From UTCFX2 sp963726375 (GTDB lineage: Bacteria; Chloroflexota; Anaerolineae; Anaerolineales; UBA4823), in NCBI GenBank assembly GCA_963726375.1, contig CAVSCE010000009.1, forward strand, positions 1 to 64,000: DNA of 64,000 nucleotides, given 5' to 3'. A program made the position numbers and the translations under genes. Positions 18,064 through 28,682 of this stretch are shown here, piece by piece; position 1 is the stretch's first letter, and each line of letters begins with the position of its first letter. The notes beneath the pieces were generated by a model, which worked only from the letters and a program-made list of their open reading frames with translations, did no database searches and had not been told where the DNA came from.

Positions 18064-18095
18064 GCGTGTGGGCTCGTACGGCCCACACGCTTTTT
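18064..18095 (+). terminator. Rho-independent terminator
   Basis: Perfect 10-bp stem GCGTGTGGGC (18064-18073) / GCCCACACGC (18081-18090), 7-base loop, then TTTTTATTT. It lies 25 bases after the stop of the secreted protein gene. Confidence 0.92.
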
Positions 18096-18311
18096 ATTTG
18101 AAACGAGTTATGAAAAAAATCTGATATACTTTTGACAGCAGACAGATAAAATATGAGGGGTCATCCTTCTTGTCCAAGACAATGAATGGCAGACTTTCTC
18201 TGGCTCAATAATATCAAAGTCATTCGGTCTTCTGGCTCAGCGAGAACACCATAATTTTCTGCAGGATATGAAAACTGATTTTACTAATAGAAAAAATACC
18301 TGGAGGGTAAA

Positions 18312-21300
18312 ATGAAACGCATCTTGTCGGTGGTTCTGATTTTTTCGATTCTAATGTCCTTTTCAGCGCTTGGCTGCCCCCGAAGGTACGTTGCCTGCAG
18401 GATTGTGCGAAGCGATTTTGCGCTGGTAGGTTGCTGGCCTATGGACGAAGGGACCGGGATACCGTCTCAGATGTCGGTGAACACCTGTCAATGACGGAAC
18501 ACTGTTTGGCAGCACTCCCCGAGCCCATGGGTGGCGGGTCATGATGGCCGTGTGCATTACTCTGGACGGCTTGACGCAGTACGTGACAGTGCCTGATGAA
18601 TTAGATGTTAGAATGACTGATACAAATCGCATTACAGTCATGGCTTGGATAAGCCCTGCAAGGAACACCACATCTGACCTTGTGAAGAAATACGTTGCTG
18701 GAACCCCTAACAAAGGATTTGAGTTCAGTCTCTCAGATGTTACCGCCAGCCCTTCTCAGAGAGTATTCATCCGTTTCAACGGTTTGACTGCTTTACGAGT
18801 GAACTCCAATACCCAATATCCTATTGATGGTACTTGGATCCATGCTGCTGCAACATACGACGGGGAACGATTTCTCTATATATAAACGGAGTTTTGGAAA
18901 GCTCATCTCTCGCATCATTCACGATTGGCGATACAACCGGATCTGCTTTGGTCATCGGTGCGGACAGCGCGTGGACCCGCAAGTACAAGGGCAATATCGA
19001 TGATGTACGCATCTACAACCGTGCCCTGAGCGCTTCGGATATCTTGGCGCTGTACAACAACCACCGGCCGGCGGCGGTCGATGACAGCTTTAGCACTAAC
19101 GTTGACACACCACTGAATGTCGCAACGCCCGGAGTTTATCCAACGACACGGATGCGGATCCCCTTGATACTTTGACTGCAATCAAGAACAGCGATCCCGC
19201 GGACGGCGCCCTCACACTGAATAGCAATGGCTCATTCAGCTACACCCCCAATGCCGGTTACAGTGGTCCGGACAGCTTCACTTACAGGGCTTGCGATGGA
19301 AAGCACAGCTTGAATACCGCTACTGTAAGCATTACGGTTGGCCAGGCGAACAACCCGCCAGAAGTCACCAACCGGGCGCCCAAAACAGCTCGGAAGGAGC
19401 GGCCATCAGCCTGCAGATTCAGGCCAGCGATCCGGACTTCGATCCGCTGACCTACGCGGCCACCGGGCTGCCGGACGGTCTCAGCATCAACCCCAGCACC
19501 GGCGAGATCGCCGGTACGATCACATACCACGCCGGCGAAGCCAGCCCCTACGCGGTGACAGTAACCGTTAACGATGATCGAGGGCGGCAGCACCCCGGTG
19601 GACTTCACCTGGACGGTGGCGCAGGCGGCGTCGGGGCTGTGCGGCGAGCCGGTTTCGGGCCTTGTGGCCTGCTGGCCGATGGAAGAGGACGGCGGGCCGG
19701 TCGTCATCGACGCGGACTTCGGCAATGATGGCGATATCACCGGCAGTCCAACGTGGGTGACGGGTCAGGTTGGGCTTACGCCTGCTCAATCTCAGCGGTA
19801 CCGGCCAATATGCCGTCGTTCCGGACAGCGACAACCTGGACATCAGCACAAACAAAATCACACTTGCCGCCTGGGTAAAGCCAACAAAGACTTCCGCTGC
19901 CACACAAAACTTACTGAAGAAGACCATAGGAACCACTACTGCCAACGGTTATGAACTGTCACTTTCTTCTGCCGGGAAGGTCTTCGTTCGGTTCAATGGT
20001 AATGTTGCATACCGGGTTGATTTCAATACTTTGTACCCACTCAATGGGACTGCCTGGATGCACGTTGCAGCCACTTATGACGGAACGACCATCCATTTAT
20101 TTATCAACGGTATCGAGGAAAACCAAACAGCGGCTAATTTTACAATTGCGGCCAACACAACGAACCTTGGCATTGGCGCTGAACCAGCAGCATCAGTAAT
20201 CAATTTATTCCAGGGTTCGCTCGATGACGCACGCATCTACAACCGGGCGCTTACCTCTTGCAGGGAGATAGCAACCCTGGCAGGGATAACGCTAACCCCC
20301 CCGACCGCGCCCAGCAGCCTCACAGCCACCGTAGCACCCGGCAGCCAGATCGACCTGGCCTGGACCGACAACTCCAATAACGAAACCGGTTTTCAGATCG
20401 AAACCGCCCCGGGACCGGCTTGCACCGTCTGGGCATCGCTGGGGAGCAGCGGAGCCAACACAAATTCGTTCCGCCACTGGAACACAACTGTCAATACGCA
20501 ATACTGCTACCGGGTGCGCGCCGCGGGCAGTGGAGGTAATTCGGACTGGTCGAACACCGCAACCGCATCCACCCCAGCCAGCTACAGCGCACTCTCGCTC
20601 GGTCGGGATCAGCACCTATGTGAGCATCACCAGCCGACCAGTCGGCGATCCAGCTCAAGCAGTTCACCCTCGAAACCTGGTTTCGACGGGAAGGAGCAGG
20701 GGTCTCCAACACGACGGGCACTTCCGGCATCCCCCAGGCTATACCCCTGATTGCCAAAGGCGCGGCAGAGGCGGAAGGACGCACTGCGACGAGAATTTCC
20801 TGCTGGTCATCGACGATGCAACAGACGTGATCGCGGCCGATTTCGAGGAGTGCGATCCTGCCGATCTAGCCGCCGAATGCCCGCGGGCAACCGGCACGTC
20901 CAGGCCTCAACCACCCGATCCTCGGGGTCACACCCATCGTCATCAACACCTGGTATCACGCCGCGGTAACCTTCGACGGCAGCAAGTGGCAGCTCTACCT
21001 GAACGGCAGCCTGGAGAACGAGCTGGTGGTCGGACACCTGCCCAGCGCTGGGACAACACTTCGCCAGCTGGCCTGGGCACGTCCATGAAGACCGATGGGA
21101 CGGCGCTTGGCTTTTTCGACGGCACGCTGGACGAGGTGCGGATCTGGAACTACGCTCGCAGCGAAGCGGAGATCCGCTGGACGATGAACGTGCAGATCAG
21201 CGACCCAACAACGGGGCTGGCGGCGCGCTGGGCGCTGGATGAGGCTCAGGGACAACTGTGAGCGGCTCAGCCGGGACGGCGGTCAACGGCAGCATCTATC

Positions 21301-22886
21301 CGAGCCCAGCCCAACCGGATGGAACTGGACCCAGGACGCCCCGTTCGACATCAACATCTGGCCGGACCAGCCGACGAATGTCGAACCTGAGGACGGAGGG
21401 GACGTCGCTAATCCGCCGACGCTCGCGTAACGGTGAACGATCCGGAAAATGCTTCGATGGAAGTGTGCTTCTTCGGCCGCCCAGCCCCGATCGCGCCGGA
21501 CTTCACCGTGGCGGTGATCCCGGATTCGCAGAACTATTCGGCGAGTTTAAATAACGGGACACCTGCAATGTTCAACGCTCAGATGCAGTATATCGTCGAT
21601 CAGCGGGTGAGCGAAAACATGGCATTTGTCACCCACGTCGGAGACGTGGTCAACACCGGCAGCAACGCGACGGAGTGGGCGAATGCGGACGCCGCCTACG
21701 ATATCCTGGAGGGGCGAATCCTGAACTGATCCCCTATGGGATCGCGATGGGGAACCACGACATGGATGTCTACAACGACCCGACCCAGACGACCAGCTAT
21801 AACACGAACTTCGGCTACAGCCGGTTCAACGGGCGGAGCTACTACAAGGGCGCCTACGACCCTGACGGCACACCGCCGCCGCCGGACAACGACAACAACG
21901 TCGAATTCTTCAGCCAGGGCGGGCTGGATTTCATCGCGATCCACCTGGAAAACGACGACAGCCCTGAAGCGCCCGTGCTGGCCTGGGCGGACAGCCTGCT
22001 CGCCAACAATCCGACACGGCGAGGCATCGTCGTCTTCCACACCCTGTTCGACACGACATCCGGCTGCACTGATCCTTTGAGCGGTGCGGGTAACACAATA
22101 TACGGCGCGCTGAGCGACCAACCCAACCTTTTCCTGATGCTGGGCGGACATTTGAGCGGAGAGAACTACTGTTCCGTGTCCCGCACAGGGATGGACCCGG
22201 TCTCACTGATGCTGGTCGATTACCAGAGCAGGACGAACGGCGGAAACGGCTGGATGCGCCTGCTCGAATTCTCGCCAGCTCAGAATAAAATCTTTGCAAA
22301 AACCTACTCTCCGACCCTGGGTTCTTTCGAAACAGACGCTAACAGCCAGTTTGAGATCAGCTATCCGATGGGCGGCTCTGCAGCTTATACTTCGTTAGGC
22401 TGTCAATCTGTTGCGTCGGGCGGCACCGCCAGCCAGCTTTATGAAGGACTGGAATTGGGGAAAACTTACGAATGGTATGTAACTATTAATGACGGAGCCC
22501 GCACAACAACCAGCTCCACCTTTGAATTTGTTACGATCGATCCCACGGCAGCTGCGATATCCGATTTCAGTGCGACGGCTCAAGATCTTTCGGTTAGCAT
22601 CGATTTCAGCACCCTGGACGAAACGGATTTGATCGGCTTCAACCTATATCGCGCCGAAACGGCGGACGGACCCCGCATCCAGCTGAATCCAACGTTGATA
22701 CGAGCAAAAAATCCCGGCAAGATGGTGGGTAATGCCTACCAATATCTGGACCAGACCGTCGAGGCCGGGAGAGTATATTTTTACTGGATTGAGCTGGTCT
22801 TCAGGGATAAGACTCAGGAAACTGGGCCTGTTTTCGCTGAGCTGTTCTTCGAACACAGGTACTGGCTTCCGGCTGTGCTCCGCTGA
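18312..22886 (+). CDS. Giant secreted LamG/cadherin-like/phosphoesterase protein, multiply frameshifted
   Basis: ATG 18312 follows CTGGAGGGTAAA. Order of domains: signal peptide (MKRILSVVLIFSILMSFSAL); LamG 1 (VGCWPMDEGTG ... ITVMAWISPAR); a cadherin/VCBS-like repeat (AVDDSFSTNVDTPLNVA ... PNAGYSGPDSFTYRA); a dystroglycan-type Ig domain (NPGAQNSSEGAAISLQIQA, GLPDGLSINPSTGEIAGT); LamG 2 (LVACWPMEEDGG); a fibronectin III domain (DLAWTDNSNNETGFQIE); LamG 3; a calcineurin-like phosphoesterase (VAVIPDSQNYSA, THVGDVVNTGS, GNHDMDVY, FHTLFD, LGGHLSG) at about 21500-22330; and the GFNLYRAE module. It ends HRYWLPAVLR. About 1,520 residues with at least eight indels. Metal-ligand Asp, Asn and His motifs of the phosphoesterase are all visible. 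Probably cell-surface. Confidence 0.75.
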
Positions 22887-22926
22887 TCCAAGCGACGAAA
22901 CATCCGGCAATAGCACCAGCTGATGA

Positions 22927-22960
22927 GGCTGCGGTTGATTTTCAACCGCAGCCATTTTTT
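22927..22960 (+). terminator. Rho-independent terminator
   Basis: Perfect 12-bp stem GGCTGCGGTTGA (22927-22938) / TCAACCGCAGCC (22942-22953), then ATTTTTTC. It lies 40 bases after the stop of the giant secreted protein gene. Confidence 0.92.
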
Positions 22961-23133
22961 CACTGAAATCGAAGCGATATCCAGGAAGATCGGAACTGAG
23001 CCGGGCGGAAGCGCCAGCTCGATCGGTCCGAATCACCTGCTTTCTTCCGCCTTCTTTCCAGGATTTCTCATTGAACCATCGATTATAATTCGCTCAGGTC
23101 CAGAGAAGGCTCAGCCCCAGAAAGGATGCGGCT

Positions 23134-23577
23134 ATGATCAAGGTCAGGCACAGTGCGGTCATTCACCAGCCAGTTTCTGAGGTCTTCAAGTTTGTAACCG
23201 ACGTCGGCCAGTTCAACCGCTGGGTCACCGGGGCGGTGCGGAACAAGATCACTTCGCCCGAGCCGTTCGGAGTCGGCTCTACCTTCGACCAGGTAGGGGA
23301 GTTCATGAACAAGCGGCTTGAATTCAAGAATATCGAAGTGACCCACTACGCCGTGGACGAGCGCTTCGCCTATAAATGCCCTTCCGGGCCGATGCCGTTT
23401 GAGCAGCACTATTTCTTCTCCCCGGAGGAAGAGAACGCCACCAAGGTCACCGTCGTGGTGGTGGGCGAGAACAAGGGTTTCCTCAAGATGATGGGGAGCG
23501 TCGCCTCAGCCTATTACAAATTCCAGCTCGAAAGCGACCTGAAGAAGCTGGAGGAAATCCTGACCGAGAGCACCTGA
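23134..23577 (+). CDS. SRPBCC-fold (polyketide cyclase/START-like) protein
   Basis: Intact gene of 147 residues, opening MIKVRHSAVIHQPVSEVFKF, the first strand and helix of the SRPBCC ligand-binding fold, followed by DVGQFNRWVTGAV (the N/P-x-x-W motif) and ending in a long C-terminal helix (FQLESDLKKLEEILT) that closes the cavity. Such proteins bind hydrophobic ligands or act as small lyases or cyclases; no substrate can be named. It stands alone: 115 bases to the next + strand gene and no operon partner of related function. Confidence 0.85.
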   Translation: MIKVRHSAVIHQPVSEVFKFVTDVGQFNRWVTGAVRNKITSPEPFGVGSTFDQVGEFMNKRLEFKNIEVTHYAVDERFAYKCPSGPMPFEQHYFFSPEEENATKVTVVVVGENKGFLKMMGSVASAYYKFQLESDLKKLEEILTEST

Positions 23578-23690
23578 GCGGACAAATCAAGCATTCTTCG
23601 CTGTCGTTCCACGCCATTGAAAATACCCTGAAATGTGATGGAGACCTTTCAGGTTGATCTGGCATAATTCACATAAAATGGAGATCCGGG

Positions 23691-24797
23691 ATGAGCCCTT
23701 CAAAACCGCTTGAGGTCCAGCAGGCTTCGGAACATCTGGACCAGTATTTTCAGAAAATTCAAAAAAAAGCCCCGAACAGGCCGCTCCAGGTGCAGGTCGC
23801 AGCTCCCCGATTGGGATTTGCGTACAGCGTCCCCAGCGAGGCAGGGGAGCAGCCCTTTCATACCGCGAGCGTCGGCAAGCTGTTCACGGCCGTGCTTGTG
23901 ATGATGCTTGCAGAAAAAGGGGTGCTATCCACTGAGGACCTGATCGAGAGATATTTTTCGCACAACGAGCTCGATCGGCTTTTTGTGTACAAAGGCAAGA
24001 ATTATTCGCAATACGTCACGATCGAACAGCTGCTCGGGCACACGTCCGGGATCGCCGATTATTTCGAAGGGAAGACGGTGAGCGGGAACCTGTTCATGGA
24101 TGAGGTGCTATCCGGGCCGCAGCACCGCTTTACCCCTCATGAGCTGATCAAGTTCACCCGGGACCACCAGAAAGCAGTTGGATCCCCGGGCCAAAAGTAC
24201 CGCTATTCGGACACCGGCTACATCCTGCTCGGGCTGATCGTCGAGAAAGTCACCGGAAAGCCGTTCGATCAAAATCTGAAGGACGAGCTCTTCGCGCCGC
24301 TGGAGATGCGCGATTCATACCTGATGTTTTACGGCGAGCCGCTCAACCAGCCCAGGAAACCGATCGAGAAGATCTGGTTCAACGACCGGGAAGTGAGCGG
24401 ATTCGAGAGCCTGAGCTGCGACTGGTCGGGTGGGGGGATCGTCTCCACGACCGCGGACCTGATCCGTTTCAACGCCGCGCTGCGCGAAGGGCGGCTGATC
24501 CCGGATGACGTTCTGAGGGCGATGGACGTCTGCACGAACCGCTTCATGCCGGGGATCTACTACGGGCTGGGGATGATGGAGATCCGGTTCAAGGAGTTTT
24601 TCATCTTGATGGGCAAGCTGCCGAAGGTTTACGGGCACATCGGGATCTTATCGACGCACCTGTTTTACGATCCAACTACGGAAGCGCACGTGGCGATGAA
24701 TTTCGGCTCGAACACGCGCATGATCGAGAGCTTCAAGGCGCTGATCGAGATCGAAACGACCCTCCAACGGATCAAGAATGGGTTGAAGACGGAATAG
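23691..24797 (+). CDS. Serine hydrolase of the beta-lactamase/class C PBP family
   Basis: Intact, 368 residues, with no signal peptide, so cytoplasmic as written. The catalytic S-x-x-K is in TASVGKLFTAVL near residue 63 and the Y-x-(N/S) box in YRYSDTGYI near residue 174, where YSD replaces the usual YSN. A HIG motif (YGHIGILS) replaces the K-T-G/H-x-G box near residue 316. Members include esterases, D-aminopeptidases and PBP4*-like proteins, so the substrate is open. Its last 26 bases overlap the end of the convergent TfoX-like gene. Confidence 0.88.
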   Translation: MSPSKPLEVQQASEHLDQYFQKIQKKAPNRPLQVQVAAPRLGFAYSVPSEAGEQPFHTASVGKLFTAVLVMMLAEKGVLSTEDLIERYFSHNELDRLFVYKGKNYSQYVTIEQLLGHTSGIADYFEGKTVSGNLFMDEVLSGPQHRFTPHELIKFTRDHQKAVGSPGQKYRYSDTGYILLGLIVEKVTGKPFDQNLKDELFAPLEMRDSYLMFYGEPLNQPRKPIEKIWFNDREVSGFESLSCDWSGGGIVSTTADLIRFNAALREGRLIPDDVLRAMDVCTNRFMPGIYYGLGMMEIRFKEFFILMGKLPKVYGHIGILSTHLFYDPTTEAHVAMNFGSNTRMIESFKALIEIETTLQRIKNGLKTE

Positions 24798-25191
24798 ACC
24801 GATCTTCCAACGCAGAACCAGGAAAGCCGTCGATATGATAAAGCTCAGGATTTATCCTGCTCTGCTGCGCAAGGACGAAGCGGATCAATTCTTCGAAAAC
24901 GGGCAGATAGCTGCGGTAGTCCTCGGAGCGGGCGAGGTTAATCTGCACCCACTCCCGCATCTTCGCCTTCCCCATAGGCTGAAATGGGGTCGCGTTTTGA
25001 TCCTCCTGCAGCAGCCGGACGGCAGTCTGCTCTGGGACTTTGATCCCGACGCCCTGCTCGTACAGGCAGATGCAGAGCTTTTTCCCGGCATAATAGGCAG
25101 GGAAGCCGAACATCTTTCCGAAGCGCACCTGCGGGTGAGCTAATACCATATCGTCCAGGACGAGTTTATGATCGGGATTGAAGTTTGGCAC
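24772..25191 (-). CDS. TfoX N-terminal-domain-like protein
   Basis: 139 residues. The core KMFGFPAYYAGKKLCICLYE, KVPEQTA and PFQPMGKAKMREWVQI matches the TfoX N-terminal-like (MmcQ/YjbR-related) fold, in which a glycine-rich strand pair is followed by a short helix and a terminal motif around M-G-K. The start at ATG 25191 has AAAGGAGGCTTTTGC nearby. The protein runs about 25 residues past the usual domain end and overlaps the convergent hydrolase gene by 26 bases, which may reflect an indel near its C-terminus. Function unknown; not evidence for competence here. Confidence 0.75.
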   Translation of the reverse strand: MPNFNPDHKLVLDDMVLAHPQVRFGKMFGFPAYYAGKKLCICLYEQGVGIKVPEQTAVRLLQEDQNATPFQPMGKAKMREWVQINLARSEDYRSYLPVFEELIRFVLAQQSRINPELYHIDGFPGSALEDRSIPSSTHS

Positions 25192-25357
25192 TGCAAAAGC
25201 CTCCTTTGCTGATTATTGGGTTCCTTGCGGCAGCCCGCATGCAACGTGTACCGATAATTATAAGGATATTATTCGATTTATGGATGCCTGATCTGCAGCA
25301 GAAGCGCAGAGTAGAGAGCAAGCGTCCAAGGGAAGCGAAAGGAACGGGAGCCGGCAC

Positions 25358-25972
25358 TTGAAAATGACCAACCGCAGAAACCGATGGATCTACCGGCTGT
25401 GGGCGCCCGTCTACGACGCCACGGTGGGGCATTTCTTCCTGCCAGGAAGGGAGCGGGCGATCGAGCTGCTCGGCCTGCAGTCGGGAGAATTCGTACTGCT
25501 GGTGGGGGCAGGCACGGGCGCGGACCTGCCGCTGCTCCCGGAGGGGGTGAGGGCGGTCGGGGTAGACATCAGCCCGGAGATGCTCCACCAAGCGAGCCGC
25601 AAGCTCGACGCACTTCGGGATACGTTGTTTGTGCTCGGCGACGCCCAGAAGCCTCCTTTTGCTACAGCCAGCTTCGATGCGATTGCTTTCAGCCTGATCC
25701 TGAGCGTGATCCCTGACGGAGGGCTTTGCCTGCGCGAGAACCTGCGGCTGCTGAAGCCTGGGGGCAGAGTGGTCGTCTTCGACAAGTTCGCGCCGGAGCA
25801 ATGCAGTTTGAGCAGAAGACGAAAGCTGCTGAACCTGGGGAGCACGCTCTTCGGCACCGACATCACCCGCAGGTTCGGCGAGCTGAGCGAAGGTTGCGGC
25901 CTGAGGATCGTCTGCGACGAGCCTTCGTTGATGAATGGGGCTTACCGCGTGATCCTGCTGTGCGAGAACTGA
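25358..25972 (+). CDS. Class I SAM-dependent methyltransferase
   Basis: 204 residues from TTG 25358 or ATG 25364. Motif I is VLLVGAGTGADLPLLP (residues about 47-62), followed by the acidic end of strand 2 in AVGVDISPEMLHQAS, motif II DAQKPPFATASFDAI and motif III LRLLKPGGRVVVFDKFAP. This is the UbiE/phospholipid N-methyltransferase type: the N-terminus RWIYRLWAPVYDATVG is typical of the family that methylates lipids or quinones. The usual G-x-G core is kept. Isolated gene, frame intact. Confidence 0.88.
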   Translation: MKMTNRRNRWIYRLWAPVYDATVGHFFLPGRERAIELLGLQSGEFVLLVGAGTGADLPLLPEGVRAVGVDISPEMLHQASRKLDALRDTLFVLGDAQKPPFATASFDAIAFSLILSVIPDGGLCLRENLRLLKPGGRVVVFDKFAPEQCSLSRRRKLLNLGSTLFGTDITRRFGELSEGCGLRIVCDEPSLMNGAYRVILLCEN

Positions 25973-26128
25973 TCTAAAGGGAGTAAAACAGGGTAAACAA
26001 AGATCGATTTAATGATACAGAAAAGATGAAGCCGGAGTGCTGCGGACGGTAGGGCAGGGAGGAACTTTCAGAAGGGGGGAGGAGTGCGCCTGCCGACATT
26101 CAAAAAAACGGATTGAAATCGGCAGCGC

Positions 26129-26740
26129 TCACTCGATGTGGGTGATCGAGGGATATTCCACAAAGTGGCGCTTGACCGGTTCCAGCCTTGCATCCGGCGT
26201 CTGCAGGATCAGAAGGAATTCGGCCGGGACATCGAAGGGGTTTCGCCATAAGTGCGGCAGCCCGGCTTCAAAAACCAGAAAATCGCCTTCTTCAACCGTA
26301 AAGATTTTCCCATCGATCAGGTATTCGAGCATACCGCTCAGGCAGTAAACAACTTCATGGCCAGCATGGATTACCTGCCGCTCTCCACTGCTGGTGCGCG
26401 GGGCGAGTCGAACGAGGAAAGGCTCGATCTCCTGAGCAGCGATCCGGCTGCCGATGCTTTCGATCCGGACCCCCTGGCTGTCGACGGAAGAGCGCTGAGC
26501 GGCTTTGATGTGCAGGATGGTCTGCTCAGATTCGTCTTCAAAGAAGTAGCTCATCCGGACGTGCAGGGCTGTAGCCAGGTTCTGGATAGTGGATACGCTG
26601 GGGGAAATTTCATCGCGCTCGATCAGGCTGACGGAGTTCGTGGAAATTCCAGCGATCTGGGCAAGCTGGCGCTGTGAAAGGTCGCGTTCGGCGCGGAGCT
26701 CGCGAAGCCTTTCCCCGACAGAGAGCTTTTTCTTATTCAA
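26129..26740 (-). CDS. XRE-cupin transcriptional regulator
   Basis: 203 residues. Residues 8-65 form an XRE helix-turn-helix (LRELRAERDLSQRQLAQIAG, ISTNSVSLIERDEISPSVST); residues 110-190 form a cupin (HAGHEVVYCLSGMLEYLIDG, EEGDFLVFEAGLPHLWRNP). This is the PuuR/SutR-type layout in which the cupin senses a small ligand, often an amine, amino acid or sulfur compound. It is divergent from the rhodanese gene across 225 bases, so control of that gene or of itself is plausible but not shown. Frame intact. Confidence 0.9.
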   Translation of the reverse strand: MNKKKLSVGERLRELRAERDLSQRQLAQIAGISTNSVSLIERDEISPSVSTIQNLATALHVRMSYFFEDESEQTILHIKAAQRSSVDSQGVRIESIGSRIAAQEIEPFLVRLAPRTSSGERQVIHAGHEVVYCLSGMLEYLIDGKIFTVEEGDFLVFEAGLPHLWRNPFDVPAEFLLILQTPDARLEPVKRHFVEYPSITHIE

Positions 26741-26965
26741 GTATCACCTCATCAACCCGGGATGGATATCCGAATCATACCAAAGTACCAACAAACACAC
26801 AATAAAAACGTGCCATTTGACATTTTAAGCTCAATCAAGAAGAAAATATCGAAATCTGAACGGCTTTCAATCGAGCATCCCTTCCAGATTATTGAGATTA
26901 TCCCTTATAATTCCCGCTACCGCCTGTAATCTCAGGGGAATTTTTAGGAAAACTTGAAGGTACTT

Positions 26966-27442
26966 ATGTCAAACAGACACCAAACAAAGAAGAATTCAGC
27001 CTCCAGCAGCGCTCCAAAAAAGCGGGAGGCAGCTCGCAAGCAGAATCCACCCTGGCTGTGGATCGGGCTGGGGGCAGCCGCGATCGCGGCTGCGGCTTTC
27101 CTGCTGCTGCGACCGAAGGCCACGGTTCCAGCTGAAATCTCGGTCGATCAGGCTTTTGCGAAATACGAGCAGGGTGCATTCCTGGTGGACGTGCGCACAC
27201 CGGAGGAGTGGGACCAGGTGAAGATCCCAAACACGACTCTCGTACCACTCGACGAGCTGAAAAACCGGCTGGACGAGCTGCCGCGCGACGGCGAGATGGT
27301 GGTCGTCTGCCGGTCGGGAAACCGCAGCGACGAAGCGATGAAAATCCTCATAAAGGCTGGTTTCACGAACGCGGTCGGGATGGACGGCGGGATCAAGGCC
27401 TGGGGTGCGGCTGGATACCCGCTGGAGGGCAGCCTGGAATAG
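26966..27442 (+). CDS. Membrane-anchored rhodanese-domain protein
   Basis: 158 residues from ATG 26966 (GAAGG six bases before; a TTG at 26954 is also in frame). A Lys/Arg/Ser-rich cytoplasmic end, one membrane helix (LGAAAIAAAAFLLL) and an external rhodanese domain: VDQAFAKYEQGAFLVDVRTP, EWDQVKIPNTTLVPLDEL, and the active-site loop VVVCRSGNRSDEA with catalytic Cys near residue 114. It would handle sulfane sulfur or bind thiol groups outside the membrane. Divergent from the XRE-cupin regulator. Confidence 0.9.
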   Translation: MSNRHQTKKNSASSSAPKKREAARKQNPPWLWIGLGAAAIAAAAFLLLRPKATVPAEISVDQAFAKYEQGAFLVDVRTPEEWDQVKIPNTTLVPLDELKNRLDELPRDGEMVVVCRSGNRSDEAMKILIKAGFTNAVGMDGGIKAWGAAGYPLEGSLE

Positions 27443-27485
27443 TTTCGGTGTTGAGGTTTTTCCAGCCATTGCTAATAAACAATTC

Positions 27486-27516
27486 GACCTGGCAGGTCGC
27501 CTCAACCTGCCAGGTC
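27486..27516. terminator. Bidirectional hairpin between convergent genes
   Basis: Perfect 12-bp stem GACCTGGCAGGT (27486-27497) / ACCTGCCAGGTC (27505-27516) with a 7-base loop, between the rhodanese gene and the last gene of the minus-strand sugar operon. Weak T-tract, so the efficiency is uncertain. Confidence 0.75.
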
Positions 27517-27535
27517 TGTGTTTGCAATTGCCGGC

Positions 27536-28571
27536 CTACGGTATGAGGCCTTCGAAGGCGATCGCTGTGAGGTCGGTTTCGATCACCTGGTTTGGCTTTA
27601 AGATCAAAGCTGTGCCGTTCTGGATCGCGTTCGGCACACCGGCGGGCGGGTAGCTGCTGAAAGGCTCCAGGGCGACGTTGTAAGTGCGCCCGTACCAGGG
27701 GTAGTCATTGTGCCCACCGAGCACCGCCCACATCCACAGGTACTTGAAAAGCGAGACGTCCCAGGTCATCCCGAAACCGACGTCCAGCCTGGAATTGCGG
27801 ATCGTGTAGCGCCCTTCGCTCAGCTCCTTGAAAAAGATCACATCCGAGGAGCGGATCGAGACAGAGTTGATCTTGCGGATATCCTCCAGCTGGCCCGTGC
27901 GGCGGTTGGGCACCATCGGGAAGTCGTAATCACCGCCTGGCTCCCAAAGACCGCTGGGGTGGAAGTTCAGCACCTCTACTTTTTTCACCGGGGCGTCGAC
28001 TACGCAGCTCTCGTCCAGGAACGGTGCGCCTAGGGCGGGGTGGTGGCCCCACATTACTGCGAATTCGACTGCGGCCTCGTTGACCAGCTTTTCGTGGATG
28101 AACAGGCAGGCGATACCCTTTTTCAAGGTCATCGTGCGCTCCAGGGTCAAGGGGGAGCGGTAGGTGCGAACCCAGGTCTTGATCGAGACGACTTCGGGTG
28201 TGTCATCCAGCAACGGTCGCCTCGAAGGGGAGCAGGGAGACCTCGCCGTGAAGCCCCTGGAAGGTTCCCAGGTAAGGGTCGGAGGCCCAACCAGCGGAGG
28301 GCAGGACTTCCTGCCAACCGCCGTAGTAATAATCGTGGAAGGCGCCTTCCGGCAGGGCGCTGGTCGCGACGAAAGGCTTGCGCAGCTCGAGCGGCGACTG
28401 CCACAGGAAATCGAGGTCGCGCGGCTTGTAGGTAAATTCGAAGATATCGGCCCCTTTATCGAGCAGGATTCCGACCCGCAGGAGATCATTTTCCATGAAC
28501 GCCACCTTCATGCCGCGATAGGTGTAATCCAGACTGACCCTGCAACCCGTCTTTCTTCCATATGTATACAT
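27536..28571 (-). CDS. DUF4432 (aldose 1-epimerase-like) family protein, frameshifted
   Basis: About 345 residues from ATG 28571, placed by AAGGAGGGCACA directly before it. The first part (MYTYGRKTGCRVSLDYTYRG ... GGWQEVLPSAGWASD) and the second (VSIKTWVRTYRSPLTLERTM ... MWGHHPALGAPFLDE) join across one indel near 28200-28215. The galactose-mutarotase-like core is visible, with His residues in GHHPALG and acidic residues in the later sheets. Members are annotated as aldose 1-epimerases or glycoside-processing proteins. As last gene of the sugar operon it probably interconverts anomers of the imported sugar. Confidence 0.78.
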
Positions 28572-28682
28572 TGTGCCCTCCTTAAAGATTAGTTTATAAC
28601 CAGCGAGTATCTGAGAAATTGCCAAACTCGAAAGAAACGAGCAATGAGCAACGGGTAATGCGCATAGCAGAAACGCAGCGGC

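Noticed and set aside
10815..22886. LPXTG-type sortase signals at the ends of the secreted proteins
   Set aside because: The tails lack LPXTG, a following hydrophobic helix and a sortase gene; only L-P and a terminal Arg are shared.
24772..25191. Evidence for a competence regulator (TfoX)
   Set aside because: Only the N-terminal-like domain is present, and such stand-alone domains are common proteins of unknown function.
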